From NCBI GenBank assembly GCA_038277395.1, contig CM076194.1, forward strand, positions 132,155,230 through 132,219,229: DNA of 64,000 bases. The letters run 5' to 3'. The stretch comes from Dryocosmus kuriphilus. Lineage: Eukaryota > Arthropoda > Insecta > Hymenoptera > Cynipidae. The notes beneath the pieces were generated by a model. The model was not told the DNA's origin. It ran no database searches and saw only the letters and a program-made list of their open reading frames with translations. Below are positions 11,531-23,064 of the stretch, one piece after another (positions within the stretch are counted from its first letter, which is position 1; the number at the start of each line of letters is the position of its first letter). A program made the position numbers and the translations under genes.

Positions 11531-12380
11531 CAGCGAGGGAAAGTAGATGTGCAAGGAGGTTTCTGGATCAACTTACAAGACGCGTACTGGACCACTTTTA
11601 CAAGACGGCTACTGGACCAAGGAATTGTTCCACTTTTGCAAGATGCATACTAAGCCATTTGAGGCTATTGACAATTATTTAACGTCAATATTATCAAGGT
11701 TTGTAGAGCATGAAGGATCTCACCAGGGAAAGGAATAAGGATGAGGACGCCAAGATTAAGTCAAAGACACAATAATCAATGCCAGGTTACAATAAGAAGC
11801 ATTTCATCAAACTTACTGAAATGGGTGACAACCCCGAGCGTCGCTCTCAATTTAGTCCAACAGTAATGACGCTGTTCCAGCCTAAACTTCGAAATAACAA
11901 AAGTGGTATTGCTGCGGGTTCAGCGTCGATTTCCAAATAACACAAATGATAAGGGTGCGAGTTCAACGTCGACTTCTAAATAATACAATGGATAGCCAGC
12001 AACGACTCGAAAGGCTAAGACTAGTGGTCCCACCGGAGCTTGGAACAAGACTGATTTAAGACTGATCTCGGACGAGTGGCGAGACCCGGCAAACGACTGA
12101 CCGGTCGGGAATCGTTGTAGGTTTCCGGCTGGGCTCGGCCCCGGTCCCCGTTACCCACCTGGTCACGTCCGCGTTACAGGTTGTATGTGTCATTGCATTT
12201 TAAGTCGCAAAATTCTCCCCTTCACCCTCCGACCCTCCTCTCGCCCATAAGTTCGTAGAAAAACATTTGCGAGATTTGAGATAAGGCATCTATTCTATGC
12301 TATTACGTAAGGCAGAATGCATTTTTATTCATCATCTTCATTATTACTAAGGTTGTATGTGTCATTGCATTTTAAGTTTT
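11531..12380 (+). repeat. Outer left arm of a composite inverted repeat
   Basis: Its sequence recurs inverted at 22170-22585. The shared parts include several copies of a 25-bp unit of the form 'gtccagtagccgtcttgtaa' (opposite strand) and a block with 'gcattctg..ttacgtaatagcata'. The left arm has an extra segment of about 470 bp (11705-12175) that is missing on the right. The frames at 11500-11738 are shadows of the 25-bp units. Confidence 0.7.
11711..11938 (+). pseudogene. Gene-like fragment with one internal stop, function unknown
   Basis: One frame reads MKDLTRERNKDEDAKIKSK, a TAA at 11774-11776, then continues in the same frame through YNKKHFIKLTEMGDNPERR and TVMTLFQPKLRN to a stop near 11938. 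The base composition is richer in GC than its surroundings, and the segment is absent from the matching right arm. It could be a captured gene exon or the remnant of an unrecognised element. A short degenerate duplication (GGTTCAGCGTCGA and its copy) overlaps its end. I do not recognise the protein. Confidence 0.3.
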
Positions 12381-13587
12381 AAAATTCCTCCCTTTTCCCC
12401 TACAGCCCTTCTCTAGTCCAAAAAGCTTCTAGAAATGATCGCGATGATATCATTATACTACGAACTTGTGGCTTCAAGTGTATTTACGAATAATATTTTC
12501 TTGCATCGTAAAATTCTGTCTCTGCTATGTTATTACCAAGACAGAATGTATTTTTTATTTCTCGATATTAGTTTAAATCAGTGTGTTTTACCTCTCGATG
12601 CATAATATGCAGTTGAGGTGCTCGATTCTCTGAAAAGAATCGAGTCTTGAATCGATCTTGAAATCGATTCACCTGAAAAATCGAACCCGAAGAATCGATC
12701 TAGCATGAATCGACCCAAAAAAATCGTTGTTTAAAAATTATAATTATTTTTAACATGCTTTTCAAATAAATTACATTTTACATTATATTTTTAAATAGAA
12801 TAGTATTTTAAGTAAATATGAAATATTTTGTATAATGGAATAGAATAATAGAATGCATTTTTCAATAAAGTGTTATATTTTTTAAAGTTACATAAATATC
12901 AGTCTTTTTTATGATTCTATATAACTTATCATATTTATTGTAATAAAATAATTAAGATTATTAAAGCTATACTTTTGAATAATTTGCTACTTGCAAATAA
13001 GATCGATTAATCGGACCCTTTGGATCGATCTTGTCAGAATCGAATCGAGATCGAAGGTTCCTAATACGCAGTTACAAATGCAAAGTTTTTACGGTTATTA
13101 TTTCGTGTAATTTGAATTTACGTCGCAAAAAATGAAGTCTCCCCTTTCCCCTGCATTCCTTCTCTCACCCATAAGCTCACGATGATATCATTACAATACG
13201 CAGTTACTTATTTCTTGCATTCGCCGTTGAATTTACGTCGCACAAAAAATTTTTTTCCTTCACCCTTCCAACAATCTAATAGAGAGAAGTATGAATCTCC
13301 AAATCTCCTATTTCGTAAGACAGGATGCATTTTATTTTTCAGTATCAATTTAAATCAGTGCGTTTTACCTCTCCATGCATAATGCGCAGTTGGGATGCTC
13401 GATTCTCTGAAAAGAATCTGTTGCGTCGGATATAAAAATATATCTGATGCAGCAAACTAATGTTTAAGTTTAAATATTTACAAGTTTCGAAGTGCTCTAT
13501 GGAACTAAAAAGTATCAAAAAATATCATGTAGAAATAATTTAAAATCCCTTATAAATAAAATAATCCCTTTTCCCAAAATTTCTCTA
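12381..13587. repeat. Tandem and inverted repeat blocks, noncoding
   Basis: Blocks around 12355-12640 and 13075-13430 resemble each other; both contain 'gcagttg.g.tgctcgattctctgaaaagaatc'. They recur inverted at 14785-15430. The segment 12640-13060 is rich in ATCGAT/GAATCGA motifs and looks like a separate insertion between them. No coding signal. Confidence 0.55.
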
Positions 13588-13607
13588 CCCCCCCCCCCCC
13601 CCCCCCC
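13588..13607 (+). repeat. Poly-C run
   Basis: Twenty consecutive C residues, followed by a short stretch of degenerate 'aatcccttgaaat' units to about 13740. Confidence 0.95.
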
Positions 13608-13740
13608 AATCCCTTAAAATCATTAGAAATCTTAGTAATTCTTCAACATCCCTTGAAATGTTTCAGATATATATCAATTTATTTGAATCCATTAAAATCC
13701 CTTGAAATCTTAAAAATCCATTGAAATAAGTAAAAAATTT

Positions 13741-16111
13741 ATTCATTTTTGTCGGGGTTTAGCTGGGGAAACAGAAATTATGCACTTGAAATAATTTCAA
13801 TCATTATTGAAATAAGAGAGGCTGACATTATTCAGTAATATTTTTTAGTACTTTTAGTAGCTCCTCCCTAAATATAAATACGTTTTTAAGAAAGCTTATG
13901 GACCAAATTGGACAACAGAATTATTTACGATAAATCAAATTAAAAATAAAACGTCTGTAAAATGGTTTTCATAATAGTTCGATAAATAATTGAGATTTGC
14001 AAAATAGGTTCACTCTTCGATTCTTACTGACAAACGCATTATTTAAAACATTTTAAAACTATTGCAGGATAATTTTAAGAGCTTTGGATCTGCATCTTCT
14101 TATCCCCTCTACATTTTACTCTCTAGGTCTGATTGCACACTTGCAATCAGGGTTACATATATTTTAGAAAGAATGCTAGTATAAAATTATTACATTATGT
14201 TATAGCATTTTAGAGATATGTTGTAATATTTTTTCAAATAATTTCATAAAACGTAAGACTTACGTTGGTAGGTCTTTGATTTTATCAACAAATGAGTAAA
14301 ATATTTTTTAGATGGCGTACTGCAACCTAAAAAGAACAGAGAGACTTCTTTTTTATTTTATGTTGAACCTTCAAAGCATAATATAGGTAAATCTTGAAAT
14401 AACAAGAGAAAGATTGAGGTGTTTTAAAAAGAACGAATTTGAAACCTCTTAATAAAATGCGTGTAGTCTTTTGTCTCAAGCTTCGGAAATCGCATCTTGA
14501 AGAAACACGCTTACCAGACTCTACTGTAATATGACACCCTAGAGAACTTTATCGCTAAGGATGTTTGCATATTCTTTAATAATTTCTAAGATATAATTAT
14601 TCTCTAATTTTATATTATTATGACATGCAACACGTAATCCCTGACCTTTAGAAAGGATTCATTTCCTTAGATGCATTTCTCACCCACGTTAGTTGATTGA
14701 CTACAAATATTTTCTAATAAGCTATATTACACAGTAGCTTTAGAGAGAGTAAAATCATTATTCTTAATAAAATGTATACTATCTTAATTCAAGCCTCTCA
14801 AATGTTGAGTGTTGTGTAACATGTGATATGATGCCACACGCCCTGATTTAAAGCGATACCGAAAAAATAAAATGCATTCTGTGTTATGTAATGGCATAGG
14901 AGAGTGAGAGTGAGAGATTGTGAGAGAGAAGGAGATGGCATTACTAACATCATATTTTAGTTCTTCTAAAAGGAGACAGGTGACTTGACTGGTATCATAT
15001 TTTATTTTTTCAAATGGAAATATAACCGTGGCAATATTGAACCGAAATAATAATCGTAAGAAATCTTGAAGTTGCAACTACGTATTATATGCGTGATATG
15101 CATCGAGAGCTAAAACGCACTGATTTATACTGATACTGAAAAATAAAATGCATTCTGTCTTATGAAATAGGAGATTTGGAGATTCATAATAATTCTCTCT
15201 ACTAGATTTCACAAGAAAAATCGAATGCATCATATTAAACAAGGTACTCATGATTTTATATTAAAGTTGTCTCGAGGGTTTTCGTTATCGCCTGTGACTC
15301 AGTAGCCTTCTTGTAACTTGATCCAGACCCGATGGCAAATGAAAATATAACCTTGGCAATAATGAAGATGAACCAAATGTATTCTGTCTTATGTAGTAGC
15401 ATTTCTAGAAGCTTATGGCCACGGTGCATGTTTGTGAGGGGCTTAAAAAACAGCTTTTAATTGTCAATAAAGGACAACCATAATTTCATTGAAGTTAGTT
15501 TCTTTATGATGAGTATAAAGTATAAGTGAGACTGGCACCGGGCGAACTCTCGTTTACAATTATTTGGTAAGAGGTAGAATTATGCGCGTGAAAGGAACTT
15601 TCTTGTTCCTGTATCGAATTTTGAATGACACCTATCTGGCGAGTCCTTTGAATTTCACCAACATACCCTTTCCCTTGGTATCGTTTTTGGAAAGTCTTCT
15701 CACCTAGGATTGGTGCAATTGCCTTGAGGGCGTGCCTAAGATCTATCCCTATCTGAAGGTCAGTGTTGTAAGAGTGGGGCAGTTAGGTGCGTCATCTGTA
15801 CGACTAGACTTAAGGAAAAACCCAGGAGGTTTTACAATTCGTCGAAGTTTCGAGACTTTATTTACATTTCAAGAATTTTGGGTTTAGGTCTTGGCTTGTC
15901 GTAAAGTTGAAATACAAATTGAGATAATCCTGTAGTTAAGAAGGGTACGAAGTGAATGCAGACGAAGTTGTAAACCCTGAACTATTCTGTACTAAATTAA
16001 GTTTCTAGAAACATTTGAGCTCAGTTTGAAAGCATCTAACATCTGTTTGTTGTTCTCATATTATTTGTAGAAAATTAAACTACATTTCGAATGAAGCCAG
16101 TAGTTTTCATA
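13741..16111. other. Noncoding, with inverted copies of the 13-kb blocks
   Basis: 14785-15430 carries inverted copies of the blocks at 13075-13430 ('aaaaataaaatgcattctgt'). The minus frame at 14784-15077 lies inside these repeats and is not a gene. 15440-16111 shows no recognisable feature. Confidence 0.5.
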
Positions 16112-17030
16112 TATATTCATTGGTTAGCGAGATAGAGCGTATATCAGTAGGCCATAAATACCGAAGATCGATTTTCGGGAATATCTCCTAAAGGATGTAT
16201 CTTATCAGTAAAGTACTTTACATGTGATATGTAGAAAATTTGATTATCTTCAAAATGAGATCTATAACTTTTGAAAATATTTATTGAGTACCGAAATACA
16301 GCGCATACAATTTAAGTCAATCAGTGAAAAAAAATCGTTTTTCGTTTTTCCGAGATACCTCCTCAGAAATGTATATTTTGTAAATATTATTATCGCCGTT
16401 GGTAGAAAACTTAATTACCGTCAAAATAAGCCCTTGAACATTCAAAAATGTTCAATAGCCATCGAGATAGAGCATCTCAACGTGGACCCTTTTTGGTCTT
16501 TTTTCACGAAAATCGTTGAAAATCACTTTTTCAAAAATTTCTTATGTCTGAAGGTGCTAAAAAAAAGTAGAATCAATATCTGAAAAAATTTTATTTGCAT
16601 TTAAATCATAGACTCGCCCCATATATCTTTTTTATCAATTTTATTTCAACTCTTGAACAATAATAACCTCACGTTGAGACTCTCTATCTCGATGGCTATT
16701 GAACATTTTCGAATGTTTAAGAGCTTATTTTGAAGATAATTGAGTCCTCTACCAACGGCAATAATTATATTAGGATAAAGTACATTTCTGAGGAGGTATC
16801 TCGGAAAAACCAATTTTTTTCACTATTTGACTTCACTAGTATGCGATCTATCTCGATAATCCATGAATAGTTTTTAAAGTTATAGAGGTCATTTTGAGGG
16901 TAATCAAATATTCTACAAATTATGTATATGTAAAGTACTTTATTGATAAGATACATCTTTTAGGAGATATTGCCAAAAATCAATTTTCGGTATTTATGGC
17001 CTACTATCCCGCTAATTTCCAATGAATATC
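16112..17030. repeat. Foldback repeat with about 370-bp arms
   Basis: The arm at 16112-16490 pairs with the reverse complement of 16665-17030 along nearly its whole length. Shared tracts include 'taggccataaataccga', 'gagatacctcctcagaaatgta' and 'gttcaatagccatcgagata'. The spacer is about 175 bp. The right arm ends exactly where the Copia element inserted. Both small frames here (16284-16583 plus, 16765-16956 minus) are arm shadows of each other. Confidence 0.85.
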
Positions 17031-17354
17031 TCTTAGAGTTAGGTTATGGAAATAAAACAAAGATTATACTTTTAAATGAATTAGTGCTTTCTTTATTTAA
17101 AGAGCACTTTGGAAGGTACGTCTCTCTCGTTTCAAAAACTTCTTAAGACTAACTTACGATTACTCATTTGCTCCAGCACCCTTTGTGAGTAAGACTATAT
17201 TATGAATATGATCCAGTCCTGTTCGACTTTCATCTAAATGGAAACGTGACTTCCTTATAAACAGATACGTTATATGGCCACACACATACATACTGTTCTT
17301 AGAATATAATGATTATCTTTTGATATACATTTCAATTTACGAATTAAACCAACA
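17031..17354 (-). repeat. Copia 3' LTR
   Basis: Plus strand TCTTAGAG to CCAACA. Compared with the partner it differs near 17092 (C against T in a T-run) and near 17127. On the element strand it opens TGTTGG. Confidence 0.95.
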
Positions 17355-17368
17355 CGCCTCCTCAAAAA
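17355..17368 (-). promoter_or_regulatory. Copia polypurine tract
   Basis: On the element strand TTTTTGAGGAGGCG directly precedes the 3' LTR. The GAGGAGG purine run is the expected primer for plus-strand DNA synthesis. Confidence 0.65.
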
Positions 17369-17559
17369 TAATCAATTATATTTAAAAATGACAACCTAGC
17401 AATAGAATTCCTCTTCTTATATACATATCCATTATAAAATTAACTAATCATAAGATAAGACGCACCTTCCTTATGCTTCCTGGGAAATTACATATGGCCC
17501 AACATTTGTTGCAAGGATTAGGGAAAACCCAGTAAAACCTAATCAGACCATTTCTCTTA

Positions 17560-19830
17560 TTACTCCAGACCCATTTCTTTTCTAAATTCCAGGAATTTGA
17601 CCGCTGGTAAAGGCTTCGTTAAAATGTCAGCCAACTGGTCTGCTGTAGGAATATATTTTAACATTATTACATTTTTCTCTATTTGCTCCCTAGAAAAATG
17701 ATACTTAATATCAATATGTTTTGACCTCTTGTGACAAGTTGGATTATTTGCAATACTTATGCAACCATTATTATCTTCAAAAATGATAATTGGCTCTGAA
17801 ATATTTACATGAATACTCCTTGCTAACGATTTTAACCATAGAGCCTCTCTAACAGGTTCGAAAAGAGCCATGTATTCAGCTTCGGTAGATGAAGCTGCTA
17901 CTGAATTCTGCCTTTTTGTATTCCAGCATATTGTGCTTTGATTAAATAATTTAAACAAATAACCTGTCGTACTTTTCCTATTACTCTCGTCATTACCTCC
18001 CCAATCAGAATCAACATAACCGCTTAGAAGTTCGTTATAATCACCTTGGATATAATTTAATTTTATATCAACTGAACCTTTGAGATACCTAAGGACCCTT
18101 TTTAGACATTTCCATAGTTCCTGATTATTTTTAGTTGAATATCTGCTTAAAATGTTTACAGCTGTGCTTAAATCAGGTCGTGTATAAAGCATAACATACA
18201 TTAAACATCCAATAAGATTTCGACAAGGAGCATCAAATTCCTCATCGGAGTTCAAAGCTGTAAAGTTTAGTTTATTTTCAAGAGGCGTACTAATAGCTTT
18301 ACAGTCAGACATTTTAAATTTACTCAGAATTGTTTTTATATATGCACTCTGATCCAAGGTGATTCTACCTTCATTTCTATTAATTTTAATCCCCACAAAA
18401 AGTTTAATTTCTTTCAAATCTACCATGCAAAATCTATTCTTTAAATAATTTTTGAATTTATTCATGGTATCAATATTAGCAGTCGCAATAACGAGATCAT
18501 CTACATAAAGTACTGCATAGATATTTTTAGATATACTTCCTCTATCCAAAATATAAATGCAACGATCAACAGCAGAATTTTTAAAATTCTTTTCTAGAAG
18601 CACTTTTTCAAACATCTCGAACCAACATCTAGCTGCCTGTTTTAAACCATATATCGCTTTATTCAACTTACAGACTTGATTGGTTTTACTTTCAACACCC
18701 TCAGGAACTGTCATATAGATTTCCTCTTTTAAAATACCGTTCAGAAAAGCAGTTTTTACGTCCATATGATGAACTAGTAAATTAAACTGATTTGAAAAGG
18801 CCAGTATAAATCTAAAGCTTGAAATTCTAGCTACTGGTGCAAAAGTTTCATTATAATCTTCCAGATATTTTTGACTGAAACCACGAGCAACAACGCGAGC
18901 TTTATATTTTAATGGATTTCCAAACTCATCATTTTTTATAGTAAATATCCATTTACAATCAACAATGTTTTTATTCTCTGGTTTTGATACCAAGCTCCAA
19001 GTTTTATTATTTATTAGTGAATTAATTTCATCTTTTATAGCTTGTTCCCATTCAACTCTATTTTCACTATTTTTAATTTCACTATAATCAGTGGGAATTT
19101 TATAAACTATTGATTGCGCACACAAAAGATAATCATCTAGTCTGTTATCTTCATTATAAGATTTACGAGGTTGATTTTTGATCCTATCACTCCTTCTAGG
19201 TTCAGAAAATTTATCTACCTTTCTTTCATTTTCTTGAGATAAAGAATCTTTGTGCGCATCTGTTTCAATTACAGATTTATTAGATTCCAGATCTAATTTT
19301 GCTACCTTTTCGGGTATCTTTTCAACCCTATCTTTTGACATATCTAATTTCTCATTATTAGATTTCTGAGACTTTACTACTGATTTTGACTGTATGGCAG
19401 ATGCATCAGTTTCATTTCTGGAGTTTTCAAAATTAACCCCTTCAAACTTTGCTACAGGCCTGGATATTTTGAAATTTGTCTCATCCACAATAACATCTCT
19501 TGCTACTACAAACTTTCCAGTTCCCACATTCCACTCTTTATATCCGTTCGGTTCATATCCAACCAGAATACCTTTCAACGACTTTTCTTCAAACTTCTTA
19601 TTTCTAGTTTTATTATGCATATATACTGTAGAACCAAAAACCTTTAGATACTTTAATTGAGGCTTCTTATTATGCCACAATTCGTATGGTGTTTTGTCTT
19701 GTTTTAAAGCTTTAGTTGGAGTCAAATTTATTAAATAAGTAGCAGTAAGAACTGCTTCACCCCAAAATTCTTTTCCTAAATTTGCACCAACTATCATTGC
19801 GCGAGCTTTTTCAGTTATTGTTCTATTCAT
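17560..19830 (-). pseudogene. Copia Pol: integrase end, reverse transcriptase, RNase H
   Basis: This 756-residue frame continues Pol after an in-frame TAA at 19852-19854. It opens with the integrase glutamate region (ERMNRTITEKARAM if the codons before Met are included). An acidic linker with KSNNEK and RRSDRIKNQPRKS follows. The reverse transcriptase shows MDVKTAFLNG near residue 350 and the catalytic YVDDLVIA near 440. The RNase H shows YVDSDWGG near 605, SSTEAEYMAL near 645 and EDNNGCISIANN near 680. The C-terminus QLADILTKPL is typical for Copia. The Met at 19830 is only the first after the stop, not a real start. Confidence 0.93.
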
Positions 19831-19851
19831 TCGTTCGGATACACCATTTAA

Positions 19852-21321
19852 TTAAGGAGTTCGTGGAACTGTTAAATGATAGCTTATACCTTTCTGCACA
19901 CAGTAATCTTTCATCTCATTTGACAAATACTCTCTTCCATTGTCGCAATATAAATTGACAACTTTTAAATTAAAATGAGCCTCACTTTTTGCAATGTAGT
20001 CTTGAAAAACTGAGAAAACATCTGATTTATATGCAACTAAATACGTTACAGTATAGTGAGTATATTGATCAATAAAAATTACAAAATAATTTTTATTATT
20101 TACAGTAGAAGGAGTGATTGGACCACAAACATCAGAATGTACAATAAATAGTGGTCGTTTTATATGAGTTTTATCTTTGACTTTATTAAATGGCATTCGT
20201 GCTTGCTTACCGTTAATGCAAGCTTCACATAAATTGTCATTAGACGTGACATTTTCTATTTGCCCTATATCATCAAACATTTGTTTAGTTTTTAGCTCTA
20301 AAAATTTAGACTTTCCAATGTGGCCCAAACGTTGGTGCCACAAAGTATAATTCTCATTTTTTGTACCACTATTATAAGAAATTAAATGTATCATATTTGT
20401 ATCAATGACAAAATCAATGCAATAGAAATTTTTCAATGGTTTACCTTTCATTATCACCTTACCGCCTTTACTTATCTCAACACCTTGTGGCCTAAATGTA
20501 ACTGTCATTCCAGCCTCTTGCATTTTCTTGACGGATAGTAGATTGTATGGGACATCTGAAGAATAAAACACATCCTCGATGATTCCTTGAATGCCCATGT
20601 TGCTGATAACATTCAATTTCCCTTTCTTCGTTGCAGTTATGTGGGTCCCATTTTTCGCAACGGAAATCTTCATTGGAGTTTGCAAACCGTTGAAACTGCC
20701 AGCTAGGTCTGATCTGTTGATAAAATGATCCGACGCTCCAGAGTCCAGGAGAAATGTTATTTTATTTTTATTTTTAATTTCAGTTTGATAATCCCCTGTC
20801 ATAAAAGCAAATCCTTGATTTTCGTAATTTGGTGTTGATGGTTCAGATAATTGTATGGTCTGAACAGTTCTATTTTTTCCAGTATTTTGGTATTTCAGTC
20901 CCTTTTTATAATAGTGACAATTAATTTTGATGTGACCTTTTCTTCCACAATGATGACACTTTACAAAAGATGACTTCTTATTTGATTTAAAAGATCGAGA
21001 TTTAAATTGTCCCTGACGATTATTTTTAAACGAATTAGGAGTTTCAAATTTATTCTTCCTTGTACTATCTTCCTGTCTCTCGGCATGAAGTACTTTTGCA
21101 CTAGTATCACTGCTTTCATTTTTTAATTTAACTTCATGATCTAGAAGTCTGGTCTTCACGAAGGCCAAAGTTAAATTATCTTCTGACAATGTTTCTATCG
21201 CTGTAATTACTCCATCATAAGCCACAGGAAGAGTTAGTAATAGATGAGACACTTTATCTGTTTCATCCAACTTCGCACCTGCGGCCAATAATTCAGTAAT
21301 TATTTCATCAAAAATGCTCAA
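19852..21321 (-). pseudogene. Copia Gag C-terminus, protease and integrase N-half
   Basis: This 489-residue frame opens in the UBN2-type Gag. It has one zinc knuckle, CHHCGRKGHIKINC, near residue 122. The aspartic protease site is FLLDSGASDHF near 191. The GAG-pre-integrase motif LWHQRLGHIGKS is near 330. The integrase core shows HSDVCGP near 396 and YCDNGREY near 460. It stops at a TAA at 19852-19854 between the second aspartate and the catalytic glutamate. Its apparent start (MSIFDEI) lies downstream of a frame change relative to the upstream Gag frame. Confidence 0.93.
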
Positions 21322-21353
21322 ATGTTTTATTAATGATGAATCTCCTTTTAACT

Positions 21354-21695
21354 TCAGTCGAGCAATTTTTTCCGCAAAGCCAATTGAGTTGCGAGACTTT
21401 TACGCTCATAGATCGCATCCAAATCATTTAAAATTTGTTTAGCGGTACTTTCAGCTTTAGCGAAACTGAGAAAAGAGTCCGATAAGTATTCAACGATAAT
21501 ACTTTTAGCAATTCGTTCGGCTTTCTTCCACTCATCACTCAATTCAGCCGGTATTACATCGTCAACCACTTTTATCACATCCAGTTCACTTAATAAGGCA
21601 CGAATTCTAAACTTCCACACACTGTACTTTTCACCATCAAAAGGTTTAACATTTCTTTTCACTTTTAAATTCTCCATTGTCGTTTGCAAGTTCAC
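21354..21695 (-). pseudogene. Copia Gag N-terminus
   Basis: This 113-residue frame holds the copia-type Gag start (PFDGEKYSVWKFRIRALL, with the conserved tryptophan region). It stops at KKLLD when the frame shifts near 21355; the Gag sequence goes on in the next frame. The start Met at 21695 lies about 50 bp inside the 5' LTR, a typical short Copia leader. Confidence 0.88.
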
Positions 21696-21734
21696 AGTTA
21701 ATACACAGGTAATATACAGGTAACTACGCGTAAT

Positions 21735-21748
21735 CTTGGCCCATAACC
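21735..21748 (-). promoter_or_regulatory. Copia primer-binding site, initiator-Met tRNA type
   Basis: Immediately inside the 5' LTR the element strand reads GGTTATGGGCCAAG. It resembles the site that Drosophila copia uses to prime from an internal half of initiator-Met tRNA. This is a family comparison from memory, not a search. Confidence 0.7.
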
Positions 21749-22072
21749 TCTTAGAGTTAGGTTATGGAAATAAAACAAAGATTATACTTTTAAATGAATT
21801 AGTGCTTTTTTTATTTAAAGAGCACTTTGGAAGGTACGTCTTTCTCGTTTCAAAAACTTCTTAAGACTAACTTACGATTACTCATTTGCTCCAGCACCCT
21901 TTGTGAGTAAGACTATATTATGAATATGATCCAGTCCTGTTCGACTTTCATCTAAATGGAAACGTGACTTCCTTATAAACAGATACGTTATATGGCCACA
22001 CACATACATACTGTTCTTAGAATATAATGATTATCTTTTGATATACATTTCAATTTACGAATTAAACCAACA
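21749..22072 (-). repeat. Copia 5' LTR
   Basis: 324 bp, almost identical to the 3' LTR, and followed on the plus strand by the second copy of the target duplication ATATC. Confidence 0.95.
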
Positions 22073-22169
22073 ATATCGTTTAAAATTGCAGACCTGTTGA
22101 AAGGTAATTTAATTTTCTACAAATCATATGACAACAACTTTTGTGATAAAACACATGGGAATTTTACAA

Positions 22170-22585
22170 ATGAAAATGCAATGACAAATACAGGCTTGGT
22201 AATAATGAAGATGATGAATAAAAATGCATTCTGTCTTACGTAATAGCATAGAAGAGATGCCTTATCTCAAACTTCGCAAATGTTTTTCTACAAGCTTATG
22301 GGCGACAGAAGTACCAGAGGAGTGAAGGGGGCAATTGTGCGACTTAAAGTGCAATGACAAATACAACCTTGATAATATTGACGCTAAATAATCGTAAATA
22401 ACCTTAAATGACTGAGTATGCGTCTTGCAAACGTGGAATAGTTCCCTGGTCCAGTAGCCGTCTTGTATGGTAAAAGTGGTCCAGTAGCCGTCTTGTAAAA
22501 TTGGTCTCGTACATTTCTTGTAAAAGTGGTCCAGTATGCATCTTGTAAGTTGATCCAGAAACCCTCCTACACATCTACTAGGGAA
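22170..22585 (-). repeat. Outer right arm of the composite inverted repeat
   Basis: Inverted match to 11531-12380. Contains about four tandem 25-28-bp units 'gtggtccagtagccgtcttgtaaaa' at 22440-22560 and the block with 'gcattctgtcttacgtaatagcata'. Confidence 0.7.
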
Positions 22586-22588
22586 ATA

Positions 22589-22621
22589 TTTTCAGGACGA
22601 GCCGGAGCCGAGTCCTGAAAA
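22589..22621. repeat. Perfect 10-bp hairpin
   Basis: TTTTCAGGAC and GTCCTGAAAA flank a 13-nt GC-rich loop with GAGCCGGAGCCGA. It sits just outside the inverted-repeat arm and may be an element end. Confidence 0.8.
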
Positions 22622-22685
22622 CATAACTAAGCTGTAGAATCGAAAAGATCTCCCCCGCGTCACATACGATACTTTTCTTTGACTA

Positions 22686-23064
22686 CCCCATGATTTCGGC
22701 TCTTTCATGTCTGTAAAGCGGGCCCACAATCTCGTTTTTCGAAACGTTGGTGTATAGAAATATGTTAAAGAATATTTGAATTAACGCGTGTGGATAGTAG
22801 TTCCAACAACTGACATGTGATGGCGACACATGCTATTCGTTAACGTACCCACTGTACTATCTTTGTTACATACTTCGACCTTGAAGAAATATATTCTCGT
22901 TTCGACACGATATTTACACATTGACTTGAATAGAATCCATATTATTTCTTTGGCGTCATTTTTCTACTCCCTAGTGACTAGAAAGTACATTCTACTCACA
23001 CCGGTCGAAAAGCGAGATTGTAGCCCCGCTCTACAGGCACGAGAAAGAGCTGAAATAATGGGAG
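22686..23064. mobile_element. MITE with about 55-bp inverted ends
   Basis: The left end (CCCATGATTTCGGCTCTTTC then GTAAAGCGGGCCCACAATCTCG) pairs with the right end read inversely (CCCATTATTTCAGCTCTTTC then GTAGAGCGGGGCTACAATCTCG). Short flanking GACTA/GACTT may be a target duplication. No coding capacity; the frame at 22830-23072 is a shadow. Confidence 0.7.

Larger units (their letters stand above)
17031..22072 (-). mobile_element. Copia (Ty1/copia) LTR retrotransposon, young
   Basis: Two 324-bp LTRs flank a minus-strand gag-pol with the order Gag, zinc knuckle, protease, integrase, reverse transcriptase, RNase H, which is diagnostic of Copia. A 5-bp target duplication ATATC lies at 17026-17030 and 22073-22077. 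The LTRs show about two differences. The element is intact apart from a frame break in gag and one in-frame stop inside the integrase, so it is a recent insertion. It landed at the outer edge of the foldback arm at 16665-17030. Confidence 0.97.
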
